Part shown: positions 44,360-56,089 of the stretch, piece after piece
Layout of the letters: each line of letters starts with the position of its first letter
Numbering within the stretch: position 1 is the first letter of the stretch
Origin: Cyclina sinensis
Lineage: Eukaryota > Mollusca > Bivalvia > Venerida > Veneridae
Assembly: GCA_012932295.1 (NCBI GenBank)
Contig: JAAONU010000006.1
Location: 24,578,882 to 24,642,881, forward strand
DNA length: 64,000 bases
Direction: 5' to 3'
Program-made: the position numbers and the translations under genes
The notes under the pieces: model-generated
Told to the model about the DNA's origin: nothing
The model's input: the letters and a program-made list of their open reading frames with translations, nothing else
The model's database searches: none

Positions 44360-46249
44360 TATTAGACCTAACATTAGTCAGTCTCTCATTTCCCCCAACC
44401 CCCCTTACAAGCATCAGAAACATTTAGCTTTAATATACCTAAGTAATTTAGAAGTCTGAATCCCTGCTTGACAGAATTTCACATACTTTCTAAGATGTAC
44501 TGGAAACATTTGCTCTTAACTGTTCATTCATCAATTTGTACATGTAGTTAGAAACTCTACTATTGTGAATCTCTCACCCTTTCTCTCAAAGCCATCGAGT
44601 TCAGCGCACCTTTCCTTAGCTAACGTGGTGACATAACTTCATTTTATAGAAGCTTTAGTCTGTTATTTTCCAATTTTACAAATTCAAAAAATACTTGTAT
44701 AAAGTTAAATGCTCTGTTCCTAATTTTGTACAACAACATCTGTGTAAGGCAATGTTTACTCAGTACACACTGGTAACAGAGTAGAAATCAAAACTGAAAC
44801 CACTTTATTTCCGTTATATATTTAGCAGTAATTTTACAGAACTGATATCTTCTTTGACTCGGACTCTGTCTGCAATTTTCTTCCATCCATGTCCTTACTC
44901 TCTCCATGGAGTGCACTGTGATGGTATGTGAAGGTAAACTTACCGTTTTCTTTCAACTTGTGTATGTGGTGAAAATAATGTGTTAAAGATTCTAAAATGT
45001 TACTCTGTTACCAGTTATTTTACACTTGGTTTTTCTCAGATTTTCACCCAATTATTGCCTCATTTTTACAGTAATTGTCGAGTTACTGTGTTCTTATAAG
45101 ACAACTGCTAGTATAACAGACTTAATAGATGAAAAGATTATATGAAATACATTTGACCACAATTGACAGCGATTGAGATACATACAGAATCATTGCAGAG
45201 GGATTTATAAAGGAATTATACAAGGTATGGCATTTAATTTCATCTTCATTTGTAAACATGTTGGACACTAATCAAAGAAAAAAATTCCAACAAGAAATGT
45301 CACTGGAAGTGATGCTTTGAGTCAAGGACAGGATAAAGATATGTTGTACATCCTTCAAAAGAAGTGTTTTTTCTGACAATTTGATCTTGAGGTAAAGATC
45401 ATTTAGGGGTTAAGGTAAAAAAAATGCAGTTGGAAGATTTCTCCCAGAAGGTTGTTACATGCAAACATGATCTTAATCTGTTGTGTAATAAGGGAGTAAT
45501 GGCCAGTATTAAGTGTTTGAAAACTTGATGTTCAAGGTCATATAAATACATGTCTGTGGTAAGATCTTGTCCACAAGGATGTTGTGTTTAAGTATGAAAT
45601 AAATCCATTTCCTAATAAGGAAGTTACAGGCAATGTTAAGTTTTCGGACAGAATGACAGTTCACAAACAATATGCCCTCTTTCTTGGACACAAAAATTGA
45701 GAGAATGTGTGGAAGTTAAGAGCTGAGATAATCAAATATAAAGACTGAATTCCTAAGATGGATTAATCAATGTCCTATAATAGGAAGTAGGTTTCTAACA
45801 AGACTATGATACAAGTTGATCTATCTATGATATAGAGGTTAAGTGTCAGACCTGAAGTGCAGAGGAATGAAGTCTTCAAATTGATGCATCTGTGAAAAAA
45901 CAGCAGTGACTTCCATTTAAACTTTTCACACGTCCTGTTATTTTATGATGAATTCAAGAAAATGTAGAAAAATATTAACTTCTTTCAAGATGGAGTTAGC
46001 ATGCTTAAATTGTAACATGCTGTCTATATCTTGCATAAATCTCTGTATCTTGCATGATTTGTTTTTTCGTTTAAGCTTAACTTTCTGTTACAGAACTTAA
46101 ACTGATAAAAACATAAATGTATTAAAAACAGTTGTTGACAGTAATTTTTCTTTTCTTCTTCTCTGTTAAGACAGGAAATACATGTAAATGATAAAGAATT
46201 GCTCTACATACAATAATTCAAACCATCTGAACAGTCTTCAAGCATAGAA

Positions 46250-46624
46250 GTTTATTAAAAAAAAACTATTTCCAGCACATAGCCATAGGCCAAGATCAAG
46301 ATGCTGTATAACAAATACCAGTAATCCCTTGACCTTGACCCAGTAATCCCTTGACCTTGACCCAATGACACAGTTCAGTGATTCAGATGTCATTGACCAT
46401 AACCACATGACTCCAGAGGCTTGTCCTGGACAAAAAAAAACAAACTCTCTTGTAAAAACACTATCTTGTAAAAAGTCTGTCCCAGATAGAAAACTCTCTT
46501 GTAAAAGATCTGTCCCAGATAGAAAAACTCAATAAAGTTTGATTGTATAACAGTCTAAGAGTTGTGGAATGTATCACAGTAGAGGTATCACAGTTACAAG
46601 AATGGTGTTATAAATACACAGTCA
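46250..46624 (-). other. presumptive ENDOV 3'UTR with simple repeats
   Basis: The minus strand carries AATAAA at 46251-46256, about 370 bases past the ENDOV stop. Within it are a 22-bp tandem duplication (46319-46362, containing CCCTTGACCTTGACC) and a tandem repeat at about 46441-46530 (AACTCTCTTGTAAAA and TCTGTCCCAGATAGAAAA). Confidence 0.55.
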
Positions 46625-46693
46625 TCAAGTGTTGTCGGGAACGGAGTCTGGTTTGAAATGCTTTCTCAGGTACTCTCTTGAGTTGATGTCTGC
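46625..46693 (-). CDS. ENDOV: ENDOV last coding exon
   Basis: It encodes ADINSREYLRKHFKPDSVPD, NT and a stop, after acceptor AATTTCAG|. Phase 0. It matches the family's C-terminal ADI.SRE..RK segment. Confidence 0.93.
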   Translation of the reverse strand, partial: ADINSREYLRKHFKPDSVPDNT

Positions 46694-49600
46694 CTGAAAT
46701 TTGAAGACAGCTGTTTGTATTGTACGAAAGACATGTGGTCAAAAAAACAGTCTTACATAGACTAACCGTACAAGTTTGCATTGTTTGAAAAAATAATGTT
46801 TGCTTGGTCTTTCAGGACAAAGAACAGATCATAAAACAGTCTTGAAACTCCATCTAACAAATCATGTCGCAACTAAATCAAATGAAAACATTGGGTCTTC
46901 TTCAGTACTTTTTGCTTAGAATGAGATGTGATACAAAGAAAAATACAATACTACAAAACATGTAATTCAATCCCCAATTTAAAGGATCATATTTTAACTT
47001 TATGTTCATCAATTGAAAAAAGCAGAAGTTTTTTTTATAATCTTAGTATTCCTTCCTTTGGGCAGTAGCTCTGTTGATTCCTACAGCACCCTAAATATCT
47101 GAATCTTATGCACTAGTACACAAAAGATGATAATTTCCAAAACGAAACCAACATTGCAGACAGTGATATTGTTAAAAACACTGTCACTGATCTTCAATGT
47201 GGGAAACATGTAGAAACTTGTAGACGACTAAGTGTGAACATAAAAATCAAACTACTTTTAGGTCAAACACTAGCCTAAAGGTGAAAGAAGCACATACTAA
47301 TCTCACTGGTTCTGGTACCCGGTGTTTGCAACATCTATGGACCAATGTCACAGCTGTCTCCATGGTAACTAGGTTTCCAGGTGACACATAAACTGGGTTC
47401 TTTGTGGAGTCACAGCTACGTAAAGCCTAGAAGTGTATAACATATTTTAAAAGTTTCAATCATATAAAAATAAGACAAAGTATCGTCCTTCAACTACAAT
47501 GGTTACAATTCTCTTTGTTTTATTTTATTTGTACTTATACTTTTGGCGAATCGTAAGACAAAAGTCATTCCCTCTTAAGACATCTCCCATGATGGAATTA
47601 TTATCAAAAAAGATCTGCTTATTTTCACTAGGCCCTAGCCAAACTGAGGCACACAGGTCCTCATCTGTCTTTACCCATTGCAATAACATATGCCTTAGCT
47701 TTACTTCAACTGCTGTAATCTACAAACATTCAAGAACCTTGAGCTTCTGTCTCCAAAATATTTTACACCATGATCAAGCAACCGGTCTATATTCCTTGAC
47801 ACTATGCTTTACTGGAAGTTATTCAACAGAGAAAAGTCACTGGGCTGTGTGGAATCTTAAAAAATCACTAGAGACTTACCCATGGTCAATTTGTACAAGC
47901 AATCAGGAGTCTAATGTACCACCTCTTGACCAAAGTACTCAAAAATGATGATGAATATACAGACAGTTGACATACTAAATTAAGGTAAATGTAAGTTTTG
48001 GAACAGAAATTGAGCTTAATGTTACATAAACGTGATTTTAGATTTCAGTATTTCAAACAACATAATCTTATATATGGATAAAGGTTTCAATGAAAATCAG
48101 AGTTGTAACTCGGGGAAAATGAAATCTTTGTACCATTCCTAAAGTTTTTCCTGAGTTACCAATCAGAGAAAATGTGTCTCCACCCTCTTTCAGTGCTTCA
48201 ACCTGAAAAAAAAACAAGAACAGAATAAGTGGAGTGGATTATAAATTTCAATAATTTTAACATGTTTGATGACAATGAAACAAGACAGACATTTTCTTAA
48301 TTATTTTGACTTCAATGCACATGGATACTCTTCTCATTCTTCTTATTAAGTACTCAATCTACGTTCCTTAAAGTTACTGGTATTTACTCATGAATTTTAA
48401 ATTCAAGTAACTGTTACTTTAAAAATCTCACGAGATAGCTGTACAATGTTTACACCACTGAATTATTCAGCAAACTGCAACAACAGTGGCCACAGAGAGT
48501 TGACTGGTCTTCTGTTACGATACTTCAAAATAACCACAAGTTTAATGTTTACTTTAATAGTTCTATGCTACAGACTGTAGAACAATTTAAAACTACAACA
48601 ACAACAACAGGTCAGTACCTTGTTCTTGTGTTCCTTGTCATTTTCTAACCCATCCACCTGGAACAGTTTTTTCGCCACTCCAATACAAGGTATATTTAAA
48701 ACCACACCCATGTGACAGGCTGAACCAAACTCTAAACAAAATTAAACAATATTAGAATCAACTTCTCAAATTAGCCATAATTAATGACTGCCCACAACTA
48801 GATGGGCAGAAATGAAACTTACATGCAGCACCAAAATATTCAATTTTTTTTCCAAAAATAAATGTCATTCTAAGATAACTTGACCAGAAATTATCAAAAA
48901 ATAAAAAATAATTTTTGTAGTTTCAGTAACAAATGGCTATTTCTAGTAAATGTAATACTAATATGAGCCTTTTGGAGATCATGTACTTAGCCATACTGGG
49001 GAGTGAAAAGCACCAGTAATTAAGGAAAGTTGAGGAAATTTAACAAAATATATCATAACTTTACAATCTAAAAATGTTTTCCTCTAACATTCTTCTTTGG
49101 TTTGAGTGTTACACAACTGTCAGCCAGTTTTTAATAAGTCAAAGCCATTTTAGATACAAGTATATAAATTTGAACAAGAAGAGATCCAGTTTTCAGAGGC
49201 ACTGGTTCAACACTAAAACACAATAACCACACTACAACCAGAATTATGTTTTAATATAACACTTTCATAACTCATTTAGTATTCCAGCTGAAGATAAAAG
49301 GAGATTTCTCCTGTAAAGATTACATACTACCTCGGTTCAGTTTGCAATAATGGAGGAATACAAAACATTCTGACCACAAAATAAAAGATATGATACATAA
49401 TATCAACTTTTTCAAAAACGTAAACAGATTATATTCAATTTGCTACTTAAAACTGTCTTACAGAGATTTTGTTTACCACTTACTGACAATTTCTAATATT
49501 CAACTCTGGCAAACGTTTAGCTAAAAAGAATATTTATAAGACCTTTTGGGTGCAAAATTCCATTTCCATCCACCATTACAACATGGGGTAGGTACTGTGG

Positions 49601-52089
49601 CTGCTGCTGTTCTAGTTTCTCAAACAATTTCACAATGAATGGTACCTCACGAAACCCCAGGAATCCTGGGATATATGGGGCTGTCAGCTTTATCATTTCA
49701 CAGTCGCTGTACACAGTCTGCAAGTAAAGGTCACAGGTTTCACCTTTTACCCAGCAGTCAACTACTCTGCCATAGAGCCAGTTAGTTTTTTAATTTACTC
49801 TATATCCCTAAAAAAGATAAATGGGCCAGTCCATATTGAATGTTGGACAAGTCTATATTATGACAAGAGCAGGGTAAGAGTTAATAAGACTACATATTCA
49901 AGTGTATTTTTGAAGCTTGATCTTAAGTTCAAACATTTCCAATAACAGACAAGGAGGAAATGACATACCTATTTACTTTGTTAATTATATGTACTAGAAG
50001 TGCATAATATTAAAAATATTGCTTGATTTTATGTAATTTTTGTAGCAGTTGTATTATCAGTATACGACAGACATTAGAGCAGGACAGTGCACTGAGTCAA
50101 TGCCTCAATGGGCCTTAACTCGGGGAAATGTCTCAAATGTCAGCAATTGAATGCTTTTATAGGGTTTGGAATCAACCTGTTATTTCCTCATTTCTTCAAA
50201 TAATTTTTATGTGCATGTGATAAAAATGGAACTATAAGTAAGAAATTTCTGACAAAATATAAATTGTCTTACCTTGCCTTGGAACAATATGAACAATGAT
50301 AACGGTTGCGGAAAAGGAACATTTTAGAAATTATTTAAAAATACAAACTGCTATAGTTTTCAGCACTTTTCATGTTAAGGTTAGGTAACTTTAGTTAAAA
50401 CTCAGTTACAATATGCTAACTGTAAACTATATCAGCTGGTGATCTGACCAATATTTATGCCCAAGGATTGGAAAGAGACAGTCATGGTCAATGTTTGCTA
50501 AAAGACCTTACCTGTAGCTGTGGATATGACAGAACTACCAAGGCTGCACATGCATTCACGTCGTCCCCTTTAACAAATGATATATCAACACCTGCTACAT
50601 AATACGTCCTTGCAATAACTGAAGCAAAGAAAGTAAAACCATTATGAAAAAAAAATAAATAGCTAACTTAAATATCACAAATCATCAAGCAGCACACAGT
50701 TTTCTCAGGTAAATTGTCTTATATCTAACTGTTACCAGTCTTTGTCCACACAATCAACATTAAAAATTCACCAAAGTTAATGCAATCTGAAAGATGATTT
50801 TGAAGAATAAAAATTATGCTGTATGGTAAAGTTTTGATAAAGAATACTTATTTCGAAACAAAGTAAAACTTGGCATAAAGTAAATTTTTTAAGTTTCACA
50901 GAATAATGAAAATGAACTAAGGAAAAATATTTACCATTATTGTCTGGATTGGACATAATTTTCAGATCTTCATTGTCTTCTAACATCATCTTTTTCTTCA
51001 TCTCCTCTTGTTCGCTGATTTTGCAATAGAATGATAGATGTTTTGAACAATTCAATTTTTATATAACATTTGTCAATAACATTTCAGTAGCAAAATGGGC
51101 GATCCGGTCAAAGAGCTGGACAAAATCTTTCATTTTTCTCAAAGACTTTTAGGAGAGTTAGAGTTCTTTAGAACTTTGAAGACATTGAGGAGGAATAGTT
51201 GTAAAACACCAGACTTCTTAACCAGAGGCTACTTGTTCAAACATCACAAACTCAAAGGGTGAGAGTCCTTTTGCATTGATAATGTAGAACACAGGAAGCA
51301 GTCATAGAGAGGGATTAATATAAGTTGCAAGAACTTGTTTTTAGTAATGCAAAATAAATAGAATTAAACTAGAAAAAAATAGATTATTTTCACTTACCTT
51401 TCCCATTCTTTCCTCACTTTATCAGGAAGCAACTTGTCAGCTCGACTGGAAGGTTCTGCTCTCACAAGTCCACTGGGCTTTGAAATGCATTTTGTATATA
51501 AATTCCTGAAAAATATGATTGGAAAAGCTCAAAAAGATCAATGATGAATCATGAGAAAAAAATAATTTATGCATCTTTGTATAAAAACAAATTAATTAAG
51601 CAAAACATTTGGACAGATTTTATACAATACAGGGAAAGTCTGTAACCAGTGAAAATTACTAGAACCAGGGCCTCAATTAAGGCCCTTCTAGAACCAAAAA
51701 AGTGGTGCATGAAAATTCCATGATTTTTGGTGAGATTTTAATTCATACAATATGTAACAGGAATGTGTGAATTTCTACTACCTGACTGGCTTTAAATCAC
51801 CTGAATTACTACCTAACCGTTTACGATTTACGGAATGATTCAATACAGTAGTGTCGATCAACAGCAAACAATAAAAACATAATCACCCCATTATCTCACA
51901 ATAAGCGTCTATACACACAGAGTAAAAACGGGATTTCAACTAAAGATAACAGATAATCTCAACTTCTTTAATCCACAATAATTAATCAAACCAATAAAGT
52001 AAATAAAAAACAATACTAAATATTTTCATAAGTTAGCTATATGTCATCATACAGCAACACTTTTCTAGCGTTGCACAGACTTTCATCAT
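46625..52089 (-). CDS. ENDOV: endonuclease V (spliced locus)
   Basis: Endonuclease V cuts nucleic acid near deoxyinosine or inosine; animal forms act mainly on inosine-containing RNA. Exons on -: (52089-52061), 51505-51398, 51014-50935, 50618-50512, 49717-49543, 48731-48619, 48202-48134, 47426-47298, 46693-46625, all GT/AG and in phase, giving about 292 aa if the first exon is right (human is about 282). Key motifs: VAGVDISFVKGD (metal-binding Asp about residue 84), the wedge PYIPGF, FREVPF (Glu about 132), VDGNG (Asp about 158), and IPCIGVAKKL with the conserved Lys. The tail ADINSREYLRKHF matches ENDOV family ends. All catalytic residues are intact. Only the first coding exon is doubtful. 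Confidence 0.96.
47298..47426 (-). CDS. ENDOV: ENDOV exon (penultimate)
   Basis: 129 nt, phase 0/0. It encodes ALRSCDSTKNPVYVSPGNLV, TMETAVTLVHRCCKHRVPEP, VRL. The pattern 'PVYVSPGN...ETAV.LV..C' is typical of the C-terminal half of EndoV. The donor is TTA|GTATGT. Confidence 0.93.
47427..48133 (-). other. ENDOV intron 7 of 8
   Basis: A 707-bp intron. On the + strand it carries an open frame of 149 codons (47499-47948) with no recognisable domain, no splice support and no coding look; treated as chance. Confidence 0.5.
48134..48202 (-). CDS. ENDOV: ENDOV exon
   Basis: 69 nt, phase 0/0, encoding VEALKEGGDTFSLIGNSGKT and LGM. It corresponds to the 'G....LGM' strand region of EndoV. Confidence 0.92.
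48619..48731 (-). CDS. ENDOV: ENDOV exon
   Basis: 113 nt, phase 1 in and phase 0 out. It encodes (E)FGSACHMGVVLNIPCIGVAK, KLFQVDGLENDKEHKNK. It contains the conserved 'FG.A.H.GV...P.IGVAKKL' block. Confidence 0.95.
49543..49717 (-). CDS. ENDOV: ENDOV exon with wedge and catalytic VDGNG motif
   Basis: 175 nt, phase 0 in and phase 1 out. It encodes TVYSDCEMIKLTAPYIPGFL, GFREVPFIVKLFEKLEQQQP, QYLPHVVMVDGNGILHPK. It holds the PYIP wedge, the FRE glutamate and the VDGNG aspartate. Confidence 0.97.
50512..50618 (-). CDS. ENDOV: ENDOV exon with first catalytic Asp
   Basis: 107 nt, phase 1 in and phase 0 out. It encodes (V)IARTYYVAGVDISFVKGDD, VNACAALVVLSYPQLQ. The VAGVDISF motif carries the first metal-binding Asp. 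Confidence 0.96.
50935..51014 (-). CDS. ENDOV: ENDOV exon (N-terminal helix region)
   Basis: 80 nt, phase 2 in and phase 1 out. It encodes (S)EQEEMKKKMMLEDNEDLKIM, SNPDNN. The 'W..EQ..LK' start of EndoV is recognisable across the junction with the upstream exon. Confidence 0.88.
51398..51505 (-). CDS. ENDOV: ENDOV exon (N-terminal)
   Basis: 108 nt encoding NLYTKCISKPSGLVRAEPSS, RADKLLPDKVRKEWE. It ends in phase 2 at a good donor (AAAG|GTAAGTG). It starts after acceptor TTTTTCAG| in phase 2, so a further upstream exon must supply the start codon. Confidence 0.8.
52061..52089 (-). CDS. ENDOV: ENDOV candidate first coding exon
   Basis: On the minus strand ATG ATG opens a 29-nt frame, MMKVCATLE plus AA, ending at a donor-like GAAAA|GTGTTG with the phase (2) needed by the next exon. 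The donor is weak and nothing else supports it. The true first exon could lie elsewhere upstream. Confidence 0.35.
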
Positions 52090-52332
52090 AATTTTCTTCT
52101 TGGCCAAACAGGCGCTTTATCTACACGGAAGTGTTCGGATATTTTCGGAAGGTTACATGATCCGTCTCTTCTATAAATTTTCTTTTACTGACATTTTTCC
52201 CCCATTTATTCGTCAGCTCACTTCATATGGATACAAGTGCATAGTAACTTGAGATTAGCAGTTCAACATCATACACCTGGATTGACCTAGACTACTAGAC
52301 TAGTTTACTGTTTACTTTCATTTTCGACAAAT

Positions 52333-53575
52333 CCACAGACACTTGTTTAGAAGCGAATATAAGGCATTTATGAATGGCCATTCTCCAGTATATACAAGGC
52401 CGTCGTCGATGGTCCGGCCGGTCCGGCCTTGGCCGGACCAATATTTTGGCCAAAAATGAGTAAAAAAAAACAACAAACAAACAAACAAAAAACACGCATC
52501 GCTGATTAGCAATTTGACACTTACTGGCCCCTTATGCAATGCGCGGTAATATACAAACATGACGCGAAACAACTGAACACTGTTAATTGACCAGGTATAT
52601 GTAGGGGTACTACGAAGACAAGTGTGAAGTTATCTTAATTGGCATTAATTGACATTGACGTGGCTCCGGACAGTTCACCGTATATATATATATATGTTTA
52701 TTCAAAATATTACATCACAATTCTTTAAATTTTACTTCTGTTAACATACAAGTATTTTAATATGAATAGTTTAAGATAATAAAATATCATGATGTTTGAC
52801 ATATTCCATCGGAACCAAATCAACCAAAATCATTTTCGTTTCCGAAACGAACATTTGGTGAGTACATTTTTTCATTAATGTTATATATATTATGATAAAA
52901 CAAAAAAAGAAAAGAAAAAAAGGACAGTGCATGAGATTTGCAATATACATTATGAATATCTTAAACTAGTAATGCCTGAATTCTCCGAGAACTTGATAAC
53001 ATTTTATTGATTGTATACGGCAACCGTTCAAAAGTCATACCGTGCCGTTTTTGCGACTCCGTAAAAATGGTATTGCACGGCCGTGCATATATTTTGACGT
53101 GACGTCATATGCGTTATACACACTAAATGTTAGCGTTTTTCTATAGGTGCGTCAATGAAAAATGGTTCTTTTTCACTTCAAACGGTCTTTATTTTTGGTC
53201 ATATGAGACTCATTTGTACACCTGTCCGTCCGTTATGCGAACCTTAAATTTCACCCTTAAAACTTACGACTCACAAATCTGTAAAAAATCGCGGACATAT
53301 TACTATAACATGTACTAGCGGCAGGCTGTAAACTGTGCCAAATATACGGGAAAACTCCCCTGAGAGCATCCTAGAATAAAAAATTTTCCGGGGGAGCATG
53401 CCCCCGTACCCCCCTAGATTCTGGCTAAAACCAACCAACTTGGCCGCACCAATCACAAAATCGTGACGACGGGCCTGATATAGTATTATATTACAAGTAA
53501 TATACTGTAATACTATATACTGGAGAATGGCCATTCATAAATGCCTTATATTCGCTTCTAAACAAGTGTCTGTGG
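52333..53575. mobile_element. non-autonomous DNA transposon with 62-bp inverted repeats
   Basis: The terminal inverted repeats, starting CCACAGACACTTGTTTAGAA and extending to 52394 (right copy 53514-53575), are perfect over about 62 bp. A 6-bp direct repeat ACAAAT at 52327-52332 and 53576-53581 is the target-site duplication. The 1.24 kb body has no transposase frame. A GC-rich palindrome lies near 52415-52435 (CCGGCCGGTCCGGCC...GGCCGGACC). Perfect arms imply recent movement. It sits just upstream of ENDOV. Confidence 0.88.
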
Positions 53576-53615
53576 ACAAATCTGCATCCTATTCATTTAT
53601 TCAGGCTATTTCATC

Positions 53616-54279
53616 CAGGGTTGCCAGCGGACTTGAAAAGTCAGGGAAATTGGGTATTTTTTCAAGGTCAGGGAATTGTCAGGGAATTTTGAAATTTGGT
53701 CAGTGAAAAATGAAAATCCTGAAAAGTCAGTGAAAAGTCAGGGAAAAATTATTTCAAAGGTCGAAAAATATACGCATTGAAGGTCTTACTTGGCTATGGC
53801 AGTCTTTAGGCATTTAATATTTGACTAATTTTTTATCACTCTCACAGTTAAGCATTAAATTCAAATAACAGTAAACTGTGATATTAAGAAGCATTATATG
53901 TTAACTTAGTGATTATAATACCCATTATTTACCTTAGAACATCATTCAGCCTAAAGACTGAAAGGCTTTGCAACCCTTGCCTTCATGTCATATGTTTCAC
54001 ATGTTTCACTGACCAACAGTCACACTGTTTGAATAGAAATAGTTAAGAATAGTAGAACACAAAGTTTGAATCATTACTTTGATGTAAATGTTTTATATTT
54101 TGGAAAATAAATACAAGTTTACATGCAAAAAATATAATGGGAGGATTGGACGGCTATAGGGAAGGTCAGGAGGCCGTTTATGTGTTTGACGATTTTGGTC
54201 AGTGAAAAACATGAATTGGTCAGTGAAAAGTCAGGGAAAAGTCAGGGAATTTTATTTCACCAAAGTGCTGGCAACCCTG
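53616..54279. mobile_element. hAT-like non-autonomous element
   Basis: Termini are CAGGGTTGCCAGC and GCTGGCAACCCTG, with the direct repeat TCATC on both sides (53611-53615 and 54280-54284). The ends carry many short 'GTCAGGGAA' and 'GTCAGTGAAAA' words. No coding capacity. The CAGGG terminus suggests hAT, although hAT normally duplicates 8 bp and only 5 bp match here. Confidence 0.7.
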
Positions 54280-54379
54280 TCATCGTACATTTATCACCAT
54301 ACATTGATAGCAGTGAAAAGTAAATAGACATTCATGTATGAACCAAATGCGATTTGTGAAATGAATTGAGCTAACTTAA

Positions 54380-55570
54380 CTTGGCTTTAGTTTGAGGAAT
54401 TTCAAAATTACTTGGCACAAATGTTTGCCTGAATAGTGAATGTGACGGTGTGTCGCTGCATGAACCATGTCAGATGCTCCAAGGTCAAGGTCACAGTAAG
54501 AGGTCATACATTATTATTGGCTGAAATTCTGCTTGTCTTTTAATGTGACCTTGTATAAGTCACACTATTGCGTCTCTGAAAGAGAACCCATTTTATGGAC
54601 TGACATATGTTTGTTCAATTTTGGAGGGATTTAAAAAAACGGCAAAGATTATTGCCTCAAAGATATGGTGGTGTGCGTGTGAACAAGGTCGGTAGCTCAA
54701 AGGTCATGGTCACCCAAAGAGGATGATTGGGTACAGTTCTGCTTGTGTGGACATGATCTTGGATGGTTTGATTGCTATATTACTTGGCCCAAATATTTGC
54801 CTGAATGAGGTGGTCTGTAGTTTGCATGAAGTAGGCCTATGTCAGAAGCGCAAGGGTCAAGATCACAGTAAGAGGTGAAACATCAAAATTGGCTAAAATT
54901 CTGCTTGTCCCGGCAGTAAATTGCCCTTTGTTGGAGGGATTTAAAAAAAATCTAGGCAAGAATGTTTGCCTTAATGATATGGTGTGTCATGTGCACAAAC
55001 CAGGTTGGTAGCTTAAAGGTCAAGGTCAGACTTAGAGGTAAAATTCTGCTTGTCTGGGCTGTAACTTGACATTGGTTGCTGGGAATGCAAAATTACTTGG
55101 CACAAATATTTGCTTCAGTGAGGCATAGTGTTGCATGCATGAACCAGGTTGGTAGCTCAAAGGTCAAGGTCACATTGAGAGGTACATTTCTGCTTATCTG
55201 GGTTGTTGACACTTAGCCTTTGATTGGAGGGACTTCAAAATTACTTGGCACCAATATTTGCCTCAGTGAGACCACAGGCGTTTGAATATTATATAGTAAA
55301 CGGGTGCTGGATAGTTATTTTTTTCTTGATGATCAAAGGGAGATTATTTTATGATAATTTGACCATTATTGGCAAGACAAATTTGCCGAACGCCTGTGAG
55401 TGAGACATAGTGTTGCAGCTTGAAACAGGTCAGTAGTTCAAAAGGTCACACTTACTGGTCATGCATCAAAATTGGCAACAATTCTGCTTGTCTCATTCCC
55501 TATTACTTGGCCTTGTTTCAAGGGATTTCAAAATTTCAGGGTCACACTTACAGGTCAAAGATCATGACTT
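54380..55570 (+). repeat. degenerate long-period tandem repeat with GGTCAAGGTCAC words
   Basis: Repeated, diverged units contain 'GGAGGGATTTCAAAATTACT', 'TTGGCACAAATATTTGCC', 'TAGCTCAAAGGTCAAGGTCA' and 'ATTCTGCTTGTCT', with spacings of roughly 145-250 bp. It resembles the inside of the Helentron-like copy at 12248-13161, but no termini were found, so it may be a remnant. It is interrupted by a small MITE at 55273-55398. Confidence 0.7.
55273..55398. mobile_element. 126-bp hAT-type MITE nested in a repeat
   Basis: The inverted termini CACAGGCGTTTG and CGAACGCCTGTG pair with one mismatch. They are flanked by a perfect 8-bp direct repeat AGTGAGAC (55265-55272 and 55399-55406). Size, termini and an 8-bp duplication fit a hAT MITE inserted into the older repeat. 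Confidence 0.85.
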
Positions 55571-56089
55571 ATTATAACATTTCTAGCTGGCATGAATATT
55601 TTAGCTATATTATAAACATAATGATATATGTAGAATACCCCAGTTTGTTTCCATTAACTTTCACTGCTATTTTTCTAGCTGTGTCAAATTTTAAGGGACA
55701 TTGGGGAGCATCCATTGGTGTTACAAAAATTTTTGTTTTTCATCTCACGATACATGACAAGTGAAAACAATATAAAAAATGTACATTGATGGTGAAAAAA
55801 GTAACTTGATGGGTTATTCATAGAATGTTATTTCAACTAGCATTTCCCATTAAACATTTGAAAGGGAAAAGGACTGTTTGAACAGGATTGTTTTTTCAGA
55901 TACATTTTTTGTATGTGTATTTTAATTCTAATAATGTCAGATAAAATCTTTGAATAACTTGTATGGACTGGAGAAGTCATTAATCTGTCCAAACATCTAA
56001 AAAAACTGACCAGTGTACTGAAAAATAACTGTTTCTGACTCTATCTTATTTAAACCCAATCTTCTCGCAGTGATCTCCCCTTCATTCTT

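Noticed and set aside
47499..47948. 149-codon + strand open frame antisense in an ENDOV intron
   Set aside because: It is the longest unexplained frame near a gene, but no family pattern, initiation context or repeat content supports it. A protein search with no hits and no RNA reads would confirm chance.
53041..53110. 'CGTGCCGTTTTTGCGACTCC' and 'CACGGCCGTGCATA' region as a CpG-rich promoter
   Set aside because: It lies within the body of the transposon at 52333-53575, so it is more simply transposon sequence.
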